Shown here: piece by piece, positions 5,657 to 11,182 of the stretch
Layout of the letters: every line of letters starts with the position of its first letter
Numbering within the stretch: position 1 is the stretch's first letter
NCBI GenBank assembly: GCA_038244055.1
Contig: JBBRTW010000222.1
Coordinates: 1 to 11,182, forward strand
Source of the DNA: DASPKW01 sp038244055
Lineage (GTDB): Bacteria; Planctomycetota; Phycisphaerae; Tepidisphaerales; Tepidisphaeraceae
Length of the DNA: 11,182 nt
Reading direction: 5' to 3'
The notes under the pieces: model-generated
Told to the model about the DNA's origin: nothing
Database searches by the model: none
The model's input: only the letters and a program-made list of their open reading frames with translations
Made by a program: the position numbers and the translations under genes

Positions 5657-7729
5657 TCACCAAACCTCCGCCCGCTCCTTCGGATCACGCCACATCTTAT
5701 CCCCCGGCCGCACCCCAAACGCCTTGTGAAATTCCGCCATGTTCGACAGCGGCACGATCACGCGGAACCTCGGCGGGGCGTGTGGATCGGTGCGCAGGAG
5801 GGTCTTCTGCTGCTCCGGCCGGACGTTGTCGCGCCAGGAGATCGCGAACCCCAGGAAGAACCGCTGCTCGCCGGTCAAACCGTTGATGATCGGCGCGGGC
5901 TTGCCCTTGAGAGAACGCTTCCAAGCGTCGAATGCGATGGCCAGCCCGCCGAGGTCGGCGATGTTTTCGCCCTGTGTCAGTTCGCCGTTGATGTGGATGT
6001 TTCCGATGGCGATGCAATCCGTGAACTGCTGCATGATCCGCGCAGCGCGGGCGTCAAACCGCGCGGTGTCCTCCTTCGTCCACCACTCGGTCAGGTTGCC
6101 TTTGCCATCGTATTTCCGGCCTTCATCGTCGAACCCGTGCGTGAGTTCGTGGCCGATGATCGAGCCGATCGAGCCGTAGTTGATCGCATCATCGACATTG
6201 GGGTCGAAAAACGGCGGCTGCAGAATCCCGGCCGGGAAAGTGATGTCGTTGGAGGATTGATTGTAATAGGCATTGACCGTCGGCGGCGTGGTGCCCCATT
6301 CGGATCGATCCACCGGCGTGCCGAGTTGCGCGAGCTTGCGCCTGGATTCGAAAAGAGTGGCGCGGTTGGTGTTTTCGAGATAGGAATCAGTCTTGATCTC
6401 CAGGGCCGAGTAATCGCGCCATTTGTCGGGGTAGCCGAGCTTGCGCTCGATGGCCGAGAGCTTGGCGAGGGCTTTGTCGCGGGTGATGGGGCTCATCCAT
6501 TCGCGGCTCTGGATGCGCTGGCCGAAGGCGGCCACGATGTTGGTCACCAAATCGTTCACCTTCCGCTTGGCATCGGGCGGGAAGTGCTTTTCGACGAACA
6601 ACTGCCCGAGTCCTTCGCCGATCTGCGCGTCGATCGCATCGACGGTCCGTTTCCAGCGCGGCTTAAGCTGCTTGGCGCCGCCCAGGACAGTTCCGAAAAA
6701 GCGGAAATCCTCCTCCACCACCGCATCGCTGAGCCGCGGCGAGGCATGGTTGATCAGCAGCCAGCGCAGATAGGCCTTGAGATCGGTGATCGGGGTTTTC
6801 TTAAGCACATCATCGACCCGCTTCATGAAGTCGAGTTGGCAGACGATGACTTCCTTGATATCGGGCTTGCCGAGGGCGGCGAAGTACGCATCCCAGTTGA
6901 TCGAAGGGCAAAGCTGCGCCAGGGCGATGCGGCTGGTCTTGTTGTACTGGGGAATGGGGTCGCGAAGCTGGACGGGCGTCCACTGCGCCTCGGCCAGGCG
7001 CGTTTCGATCGCCAGGATGACGCGAGCATTTCGTAGCGCGGCCGGCTCGGCTTCACCCGCCAGCATGAACATCTTCTTGACGTGATCCACATACTCATCG
7101 CGAATGCGCTTGGAATCCTCATCGGCCCCCAGGTAATACTCGCGCTCGGGCAGCGCTGTGCCTGCCTGGATCATATAGAAGGCGTATTCATCCGAGCGCT
7201 TCTGATCCTGATCGACGTAGATGCCAAACAGCGTGGTGGCCCCGGTCAACTGCATCCGCGTCAGAACCGGCGGCAGATCGGCAATCGTCTGGATCGCATC
7301 GATCAGCGCCAGATCCGGCTTGAGAGGGGCCAGGCCGTCTTTCTCCAGCTTGGCCTGGTCCATCGCGGTGATCCAGAAGTCGCGGATTTTCTGCTTGATG
7401 CCCGTGGCCTTGGGGTCGGCCGCCAGTTCTTCGCAGATCGAGCGCAGCGCCTGCTGATTGCTGAGCGTGACCTCGTAATCCACGCCCCAGGAATGTTCAT
7501 CGGCCGGGATGGGATGGGTGGCGATCCACTTGTCGTTGACGTAGGCAAAAAAGTCATCGCGCGGGGAACTCGTGGGGTCGAACTCCGAAGGGTTGATGCC
7601 GGGGAGGGGCGCGCCGCTGGCTAGGATATGTGGATCGCCGGCGAGGCGGCTTGCATCGTTGCAGGAGAAGGCGCTCAGACTCAGGGCGATTGCGAGGCCG
7701 GCGAAGACAACGGCGCGGGTCATTTTCAT
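5657..7729 (-). CDS. M13 family zinc metallopeptidase, putative lipoprotein (PepO/neprilysin-like)
   Basis: Zinc endopeptidase that cleaves oligopeptides, probably outside the inner membrane. The protein is 690 residues, as usual for the family. Residues 1-23 (MKMTRAVVFAGLAIALSLSA then FSC) form a signal peptide ending in Cys23, an imperfect lipobox. The M13 N-terminal domain covers about 50-430 and the catalytic domain about 480-690. Seen: NAYYN (486-490, the family's substrate-binding NAY/F), HELTH (527-531; zinc ligands His527 and His531, catalytic Glu528), and GENIADLGG with Glu588 as third ligand and Asp592. The C-terminus ends AEVW where most members have a Cys before xVW; that Cys is absent. 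The ATG at 7729 is chosen over upstream codons because it begins the signal peptide and has AGGA 7 nt upstream. It is divergent from the exoribonuclease and convergent with sodA. Peptide substrate is unknown. Confidence 0.95.
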   Translation of the reverse strand: MKMTRAVVFAGLAIALSLSAFSCNDASRLAGDPHILASGAPLPGINPSEFDPTSSPRDDFFAYVNDKWIATHPIPADEHSWGVDYEVTLSNQQALRSICEELAADPKATGIKQKIRDFWITAMDQAKLEKDGLAPLKPDLALIDAIQTIADLPPVLTRMQLTGATTLFGIYVDQDQKRSDEYAFYMIQAGTALPEREYYLGADEDSKRIRDEYVDHVKKMFMLAGEAEPAALRNARVILAIETRLAEAQWTPVQLRDPIPQYNKTSRIALAQLCPSINWDAYFAALGKPDIKEVIVCQLDFMKRVDDVLKKTPITDLKAYLRWLLINHASPRLSDAVVEEDFRFFGTVLGGAKQLKPRWKRTVDAIDAQIGEGLGQLFVEKHFPPDAKRKVNDLVTNIVAAFGQRIQSREWMSPITRDKALAKLSAIERKLGYPDKWRDYSALEIKTDSYLENTNRATLFESRRKLAQLGTPVDRSEWGTTPPTVNAYYNQSSNDITFPAGILQPPFFDPNVDDAINYGSIGSIIGHELTHGFDDEGRKYDGKGNLTEWWTKEDTARFDARAARIMQQFTDCIAIGNIHINGELTQGENIADLGGLAIAFDAWKRSLKGKPAPIINGLTGEQRFFLGFAISWRDNVRPEQQKTLLRTDPHAPPRFRVIVPLSNMAEFHKAFGVRPGDKMWRDPKERAEVW

Positions 7730-7736
7730 GTCGCGA

Positions 7737-7740
7737 TCCT
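7737..7740 (-). promoter_or_regulatory. Ribosome binding site of the M13 peptidase
   Basis: AGGA on the minus strand lies 7 nt before the ATG at 7729. This spacing favours that ATG over the next in-frame one two codons later. Confidence 0.55.
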
Positions 7741-7774
7741 GTCGGTGAATACATGGGCAAGGGAACGGTTCGAA

Positions 7775-7802
7775 ATCGTAGCAGGCGCGCCGGCATCGGC
7801 AA
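7775..7802 (-). promoter_or_regulatory. Candidate promoter of the M13 peptidase
   Basis: On the minus strand, TTGCCG (7797-7802), a 16-nt spacer, then TACGAT (7775-7780). Transcription would start near 7768, about 39 nt before the ATG. Spacing and hexamers are plausible for sigma70 (4 of 6 each), but not decisive. Confidence 0.4.
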
Positions 7803-7861
7803 GAGTGGTTCCCGGAGGGGTTTGCGAAATGAAGTTTCAACGTGGTGCGACGCGCGATCTG

Positions 7862-7986
7862 TCGCCGCTCCGCGGCTTGCAGGCGGTTGCTGAGTTGGGG
7901 GAGGTAGGCCGGTTTCCCCAGTGCTTACGCACTGGGCTACTTTTTTTCGCCGCTCCGCGGTTGGAATGGCAAGGGCTGCTCCGCGG
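7862..7986. repeat. GCTCCGCGG repeat region with internal hairpin
   Basis: TCGCCGCTCCGCGG occurs exactly at 7862-7875 and 7947-7960, and its core GCTCCGCGG again at 7978-7986. Between the first two copies is the hairpin at 7917-7936. This occupies the middle of the 323-bp divergent gap (7730-8052); the rest of the gap holds the two candidate promoters and no credible gene. The layout resembles known dispersed repeats of planctomycete-like genomes (recalled, not searched). Confidence 0.6.
7917..7947 (+). terminator. Terminator-like hairpin in the divergent gap
   Basis: CCCAGTGC (7917-7924) and GCACTGGG (7929-7936) form a perfect 8-bp stem with loop TTAC, followed after CTAC by seven T (7941-7947). 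It points along the plus strand, upstream of the exoribonuclease promoter candidate. No plus-strand gene ends before it, so it may simply be part of the repeat, or it may block stray transcription into the next gene. Confidence 0.45.
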
Positions 7987-8016
7987 GCTGGGATGGCGAT
8001 TGCGCGGGTGCGGTCC

Positions 8017-8045
8017 TTGTGCCCGGCGGCGCATCACCGTACAAA
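8017..8045 (+). promoter_or_regulatory. Candidate exoribonuclease promoter, possibly leaderless
   Basis: TTGTGC (8017-8022), an exact 17-nt spacer, then TACAAA (8040-8045). The ATG at 8053 begins 7 nt past the -10, which is where transcription would be expected to start. No Shine-Dalgarno is present, consistent with a leaderless mRNA. Confidence 0.4.
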
Positions 8046-8052
8046 CGGCCCC

Positions 8053-9321
8053 ATGCGCAGGCTCTTTCTTCGTGACGCGGCTTCGGGCGATCTGGTGGAT
8101 GATGTTTACGTGGTGACGAACAAGCAGTTCGCCGCCGCCAGCACCGGAAAATTCTACATCAAGGCGTTCGTCTCCGATTCCTCGGCCCAGATGGTGGCGC
8201 GGATGTGGAACACCACCCGCGAAATCTTCAACTGGCTGCCCGAAAGCGGTTTCGTCAAGGTGCGCGGCCGCGTCGAGAATTACCAGAACAATCTCCAGTT
8301 CATCATCGAATCGGTTGGCCCGGCCAAGCCCGGCACGTTCGACCCCGGCGACCTCATCCCGCACACGCGCCAGAACATCCCCGAGATGTTCGCGCAGCTC
8401 CTAAAGACGCTTTCGGGCATCCGCAACCGCCATCTGTCGGCTATCATCCAGGCCTACCTCGACGATGCCGCGATGATGGAGAATCTCCGCAAAGCCCCGG
8501 CCGCCATGAGCTTCCATCATGCCTACGTCGGCGGGCTTCTCGAGCATACGCTCAGCGCGCTGCAGGTGGCCGACGCGGTGGTGCCGTTCTATCCGGGAAT
8601 CAATCGCGACCTGGTCATCGCGGGGATTTTCCTGCACGATATCGCCAAGACTTGGGAACTCTCCTACGAATGTTCCTTCGGCTACACCGATGCGGGGCAG
8701 CTCGTGGGGCATATCGTCAAAAGCGCGATGTGGGTGGAGCACAAGGCGCGGGCGGCGGCCGAGAAACTGGGCGAGCCGATTCCGCAGCCTTTGATCGATG
8801 TGTTGCAGCACATCATCCTGGCCCATCACGGCTCGGCCGAGTTCGGCTCGCCGCGCCTGCCCTCGACGCCCGAGGCGATCATGGTCCACATGATCGAGAA
8901 CATGGACGCGAAATTGATGATGTCCCTCTCGGCCACCCGCGGCGAGAAGGCCGGCGGCGAGGGGAACTGGACGGAATATCAGAAGGCGTTCAGCGGCAAA
9001 TTGTACCGGCCGGATGTGGCGCAGGCGGATGCGGAGGATGAGGGGCGAATGGCGGCGGCGGTTTCCGCGCCCGCGGTCGCGGCCGTCGCGGCAGCGCCTG
9101 TGGTCGAGCGTTCAATCCCCGCGACAGCGCCATCTCCCGTTGCGGCTCCCGCGATCGCTTTGGCTCCGGTTCCCGCTCCGGTTTCCGCGCCGGCGATGCC
9201 CGTCAGTTCGCCGAAGCCGGCATCTGCCCCTCAACCGGCGCGGTCAGCGCCGCCCGCGCCGAAGAACCCTTCGGAGTTGAGCAATCCGCTGTTCGAGCTT
9301 TCGCAGGGGAAGAAGAAGTAG
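8053..9321 (+). CDS. YhaM-like 3'-5' exoribonuclease (OB fold plus HD domain) with Pro/Ala-rich tail
   Basis: Probable cytoplasmic 3'-5' exoribonuclease in RNA turnover, like B. subtilis YhaM. It has 422 residues. An OB-fold nucleic-acid-binding domain spans about 15-90 (FYIKAFVSDSSAQMVARMWN, then VKVRGRVENYQNNLQFIIESV). An HD domain spans about 150-290: HHAYVGGLLEH (155-165), the doublet His195-Asp196 in FLHDIAKTWEL, His220, LAHHG with His258/259, and Asp285. After about residue 325 comes a low-complexity Ala/Pro tail (about 334-410), then a short end, ELSNPLFELSQGKKK. YhaM of B. subtilis has 314 residues, so the tail is extra. The ATG at 8053 is used because it starts the conserved part; upstream codons in frame read through the repeat region. 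There is no Shine-Dalgarno. The stop is 9 bp from that of the convergent Uma2 gene. RNA specificity is not shown by sequence. Confidence 0.88.
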   Translation: MRRLFLRDAASGDLVDDVYVVTNKQFAAASTGKFYIKAFVSDSSAQMVARMWNTTREIFNWLPESGFVKVRGRVENYQNNLQFIIESVGPAKPGTFDPGDLIPHTRQNIPEMFAQLLKTLSGIRNRHLSAIIQAYLDDAAMMENLRKAPAAMSFHHAYVGGLLEHTLSALQVADAVVPFYPGINRDLVIAGIFLHDIAKTWELSYECSFGYTDAGQLVGHIVKSAMWVEHKARAAAEKLGEPIPQPLIDVLQHIILAHHGSAEFGSPRLPSTPEAIMVHMIENMDAKLMMSLSATRGEKAGGEGNWTEYQKAFSGKLYRPDVAQADAEDEGRMAAAVSAPAVAAVAAAPVVERSIPATAPSPVAAPAIALAPVPAPVSAPAMPVSSPKPASAPQPARSAPPAPKNPSELSNPLFELSQGKKK

Positions 9322-9330
9322 GGCGCGGAG

Positions 9331-9945
9331 TTAGACCAGCCACGTCTGATTTAAATCCCTCGACCAAACCTCAATCTGCGGCCGCGCCCCGCCGGGAATC
9401 ATTCGGAATGTGAGGGGGACGACTTCGCTGACCAGCGGCGGAGAGGCCGGGCTTTCGAGTCGGCCCACTTCGTTAAGCCGGCCATTTTGCAGGCGGTAGA
9501 GTTCAAGACACCAGGGATCGCGGTCAACGAGCAGAAGCTCGCGAATGCCGACCGATGCGTAGAAATCGAGTTTGGCGCGGCTGCGATCATTCTCGCTCAG
9601 TATTTCGATCGCAAAATCCGGACCGCCGACCCAATGGGTGTTGCGATTGACTGCCGAAGTGCCGTTGAGAAAGACCGCGACATCGGGGACCCGGTAGTTG
9701 CAAACCCAGTCCACATCGCGATCGCTGACATTCACGCCAGCTCGCACTTGACCTAAATTCCGCATCCCGATGACGATTTCCAAAATTGCCGCGAGGCGCG
9801 TTGAAAGAAATTGATGGTCGTCATTAGCGATCGGCGGCATGAAATAGATTCCCTCCCAGACCTCATCGTGATGGTCGAGCCCGCGCTCCTCGCGCTCGGC
9901 GCGGAGTCGTTCTTCGAGGTCTGAATCGGTGATGAGAGTGGCCAT
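9331..9945 (-). CDS. Uma2-family (DUF820) nuclease-like protein
   Basis: A 204-residue protein of the Uma2 family, which has the PD-(D/E)xK restriction-endonuclease fold; the role in the cell is unknown. Family pattern: VWEGIYFMPPIANDDHQ near the N-terminus (29-45), YRVPDVAVF with Asp88, PDFAIEILSENDRSR (109-123) with Asp110 and Glu114, Lys125, then FYASVGIRELLLVD (128-141). The acidic residues and Lys needed for metal-dependent cleavage seem to be present, so the protein may be active. It stands alone, with no methyltransferase or other defence gene near; such proteins often occur in many copies in planctomycetes, cyanobacteria and Chloroflexi. The start at 9945 is fixed by GAAGGAG 6 nt upstream. 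A -10-like TAGAAT (9966-9971 on the minus strand) precedes it, without a good -35. The trxA terminator lies directly upstream. Confidence 0.92.
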   Translation of the reverse strand: MATLITDSDLEERLRAEREERGLDHHDEVWEGIYFMPPIANDDHQFLSTRLAAILEIVIGMRNLGQVRAGVNVSDRDVDWVCNYRVPDVAVFLNGTSAVNRNTHWVGGPDFAIEILSENDRSRAKLDFYASVGIRELLLVDRDPWCLELYRLQNGRLNEVGRLESPASPPLVSEVVPLTFRMIPGGARPQIEVWSRDLNQTWLV

Positions 9946-9951
9946 GGGACG

Positions 9952-9958
9952 CTCCTTC
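9952..9958 (-). promoter_or_regulatory. Ribosome binding site of the Uma2 gene
   Basis: GAAGGAG on the minus strand, 6 nt before the ATG at 9945; it fixes the start. Confidence 0.8.
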
Positions 9959-9995
9959 TATTGGGATTCTACACTCCAAAGTGAATTTAAGCATC

Positions 9996-10030
9996 AAAAA
10001 ACGAAGCCGCCGGTCGCGATGACCGGCGGC
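9996..10030 (-). terminator. Intrinsic terminator of trxA
   Basis: GCCGCCGGTC (10006-10015) and GACCGGCGGC (10021-10030) form a perfect 10-bp stem with a 5-nt loop. Reading along the minus strand it is followed, after TTCG, by six T (complement of A6 at 9996-10001). It separates trxA from the Uma2 gene, so the two are probably independent units. Confidence 0.9.
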
Positions 10031-10064
10031 AGAAACTACTCATGATTGACGTCGACAGACGCGC

Positions 10065-10397
10065 TTACCGCGCCGAATCCAGCGCCTGCTTCAAATCGTT
10101 CTCCGACTTGATCCCCACGAACTTCTGCGCGACCTGGCCATCCTTGAAGATGATGATCGTCGGAATGTTGTTAATCCCGTATTTCACCGCCAGATCGCGA
10201 TTGGAATCGGTGTCGACCTTGCCGACCTTGGCCTTGCCGGCGTAGGCATCGGCAATTTTCTCGATCGTGGGCGCCAGCATCCGGCACGGGCCGCACCACT
10301 CGGCCCAGAAATCGACCAGCACGGGCTGGGTGGAATTGAGCACTTCCTGCTCGAAATTTCCTTCGGTGAATTCTGCGACATTCTTGCTGTTAGCCAT
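10065..10397 (-). CDS. trxA: Thioredoxin
   Basis: Small cytoplasmic disulfide reductase that is reduced by thioredoxin reductase and donates electrons to ribonucleotide reductase, peroxiredoxins and others. It has 110 residues, the usual size. Seen: the buried Asp29 in VLVDFWAEWCGPCRM, the active site Trp34-Cys35-Gly-Pro-Cys38, and the cis-proline Pro79 in NNIPTIIIF, with the final helix NDLKQALD. The ATG at 10397 is the family start, with GGAG 9 nt upstream (10407-10410 on the minus strand); a longer upstream frame reads only through repeat sequence. It has its own near-consensus promoter and a strong terminator. No reductase gene is visible. Confidence 0.97.
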   Translation of the reverse strand: MANSKNVAEFTEGNFEQEVLNSTQPVLVDFWAEWCGPCRMLAPTIEKIADAYAGKAKVGKVDTDSNRDLAVKYGINNIPTIIIFKDGQVAQKFVGIKSENDLKQALDSAR

Positions 10398-10431
10398 AGT
10401 TGCAATCTCCAATTCCTGTTTCGAACGGCGA

Positions 10432-10457
10432 GGGATAATAGGGGGATGGGGTGGGGG
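10432..10457 (+). other. Four-tract G-quadruplex motif in the trxA promoter
   Basis: On the plus strand, the G-tracts GGG (10432-10434), GGGGG (10441-10445), GGGG (10448-10451) and GGGGG (10453-10457) are separated by loops of 6, 2 and 1 nt. This satisfies the common G3+N1-7 pattern. The tracts span the -10 and the spacer of the trxA promoter and lie on its template strand; two more GGG tracts follow at 10466-10472. Folding has not been shown. Confidence 0.6.
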
Positions 10458-10463
10458 TGTCAA
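10435..10463 (-). promoter_or_regulatory. trxA near-consensus sigma70 promoter
   Basis: On the minus strand, TTGACA (10458-10463; 6 of 6), an exact 17-nt spacer (10441-10457), then TATTAT (10435-10440; 5 of 6). Transcription would start near 10428, a 31-nt leader with GGAG. The spacer is almost all C on the sense strand, so the template strand is G-rich. Confidence 0.75.
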
Positions 10464-10500
10464 ACGGGAGGGAATCAGGCCCTTCTCGAGTTGGACCATT

Positions 10501-10575
10501 GCGGATTGGCGATTGCGGATTGCGGATTGAATGCCCGTTTTCAATCCGCAATCCGCAATCCGCAATTCGCAATCG
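10501..10575. repeat. GCGGATT heptamer repeats forming a 20-bp palindrome
   Basis: The 20-mer GATTGCGGATTGCGGATTGA (10511-10530) is the exact reverse complement of 10541-10560, around a 10-nt loop. Both arms are built from the heptamer GCGGATT, with a one-variant series on the left (from 10501) and about five AATCCGC-type units on the right to 10575. It sits downstream of the membrane protein stop and upstream of the trxA promoter. It resembles a widespread bacterial intergenic repeat (recalled). No T-run follows, so it is not a typical terminator. Confidence 0.8.
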
Positions 10576-10589
10576 TTAATAGTGCGCGG

Positions 10590-11182
10590 TCATCCCTGCT
10601 CCGCCTTCCCCTGATTCAACTGCGCCTTCACCTGTAACATCGTGAACGCGCCGAAGGCGAGCATGACGACGCCCAGGCCGATCAGGCAATAGGAAATCCA
10701 CGCGGCATCGGCGATGGGCGATTCTTCGCCGAGGCTGAGAATCCACGCGCCGATTCCCGGCAGGAGCAGCCCGAGCACGAGCATCGGCGGGATCATCGTC
10801 TGCTTGAAACCCGAGGTTCGCGAAATGAGTTTGCGCGGTGCCCGCGGCGGGGCGGGGCGATGAATCAGCGATTCTGGCGGTGGGGCGGGGAGGTTGAGCG
10901 TGTCATCATCTTCAATCACATGCGCTACCGCATCGGCCTCGGCCACCACTTCCGCCTCGTGTGCGGCCGCGACCTCTTCCGCGGTTTGCGGAACTTCTTC
11001 GACGGGTTGAACCGGTGGGGCTTGAACAGGCGGAGCTTTGACGGGTGGGGCTTTGACGGGCGCGGCCACGGGGCGAGCCGGGACAGGCCTGGCCGCGACC
11101 GGTGGCGCAACCGGGGAAGGAGGCGCGTAGTAGGCTTCCTCGGCCGGCGCTTCCTCCACGAAGGGCTGCTGCTCGGCCGCCG
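10590..11182 (-). CDS. Proline-rich two-helix membrane protein (N-terminus cut by window edge)
   Basis: I do not recognise this family. The frame is open from the TGA at 10590 to the window edge, giving 196 visible residues (11178-11180 is the first whole codon), so the true start is outside; a GTG at 11159 is only an internal candidate. The first two thirds are low-complexity Pro/Ala/Val with a short pentapeptide repeat (VKAPP, VKAPP, VQAPP near visible residues 42-56), then an acidic stretch ending near EDDD. The last part has two hydrophobic helices, about 129-150 (IPPMLVLGLLLPGIGAWILSL) and 160-183 (YCLIGLGVVMLAFGAFTMLQV), with a short polar C-terminus. Helices without motifs do not reveal function; a cytoplasmic Pro-rich stalk anchored at the membrane is a guess. 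Upstream neighbours are outside the window. Confidence 0.7.
   Translation of the reverse strand, partial: AAEQQPFVEEAPAEEAYYAPPSPVAPPVAARPVPARPVAAPVKAPPVKAPPVQAPPVQPVEEVPQTAEEVAAAHEAEVVAEADAVAHVIEDDDTLNLPAPPPESLIHRPAPPRAPRKLISRTSGFKQTMIPPMLVLGLLLPGIGAWILSLGEESPIADAAWISYCLIGLGVVMLAFGAFTMLQVKAQLNQGKAEQG

Noticed and set aside
5621..7036. 471-residue open frame on the plus strand opposite the M13 peptidase
   Set aside because: Antisense to HELTH, NAYYN and ENIAD coding sequence, with no recognisable domain or ribosome binding site.
9331..9945. Restriction-modification or defence system
   Set aside because: Only a lone Uma2-type protein is present; neighbours are thioredoxin and an exoribonuclease, with no methylase, helicase or toxin.
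4848..10397. Oxidative-stress operon of sodA with trxA
   Set aside because: The genes are 4.6 kb apart on opposite strands, each with its own promoter and terminator.
10501..10575. Possible CRISPR array
   Set aside because: Units are 7 bp and there are no spacers; the pattern is tandem and inverted heptamers.

Overview
The window is GC-rich bacterial chromosomal DNA holding nine protein-coding genes, two of them cut by the window edges. The genes are mostly housekeeping: glucose-6-phosphate isomerase, a MATE efflux pump, epoxyqueuosine reductase, a Dabb-domain lipoprotein, a Mn-type superoxide dismutase, an M13 metallopeptidase lipoprotein, a YhaM-like OB/HD exoribonuclease, a Uma2-family nuclease-like protein, thioredoxin, and a proline-rich two-helix membrane protein (ten entries when both partial genes are counted). 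No rRNA, tRNA, CRISPR array, transposase or phage gene is visible. The high GC, short mixed-strand transcription units, intergenic gaps filled with small palindromic repeats, a free-standing Uma2 protein and an M13 lipoprotein suggest a planctomycete-like (PVC group) or similar environmental bacterium. That assignment is an inference from style, not from a marker gene.

Layout. Positions 1-1533 (minus) hold pgi, missing its last few dozen residues. It is divergent from a MATE transporter (1613-3007, plus). A perfect 18-bp inverted repeat overlaps the MATE stop, and a second repeat-like tract carries the GTG start of queG (3109-4062, plus). A 157-bp element bounded by 25-bp inverted repeats follows. 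Then come a Dabb lipoprotein (4301-4693, plus), a TTCATCC repeat, and sodA (4848-5465, plus) with a sigma70-like promoter, a strong ribosome binding site and an intrinsic terminator (5611-5646). The M13 peptidase (5657-7729, minus) converges on sodA and is divergent from the OB/HD exoribonuclease (8053-9321, plus) across a 323-bp repeat-rich gap. The Uma2 gene (9331-9945, minus) converges on the exoribonuclease with 9 bp between stops. Upstream of it lie trxA (10065-10397, minus), with its own terminator and a near-consensus promoter, and the partial membrane protein gene (10590 to the window end, minus).

How the genes work together. I see no operon encoding one pathway; almost every gene seems to have its own promoter. 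sodA and trxA share an oxidative-stress and redox theme but are 4.6 kb apart and on opposite strands. The most interesting material is between the genes. Nearly every larger gap holds a different palindromic or tandem repeat family. Several genes (pgi, the Dabb lipoprotein, the exoribonuclease) have a -10-like hexamer only 6-8 nt before the ATG and no Shine-Dalgarno sequence, which suggests leaderless mRNAs, while sodA, trxA, the M13 gene and the Uma2 gene have leaders with ribosome binding sites. The trxA core promoter carries a four-tract G-quadruplex motif in its spacer. I found no convincing new multi-gene system.
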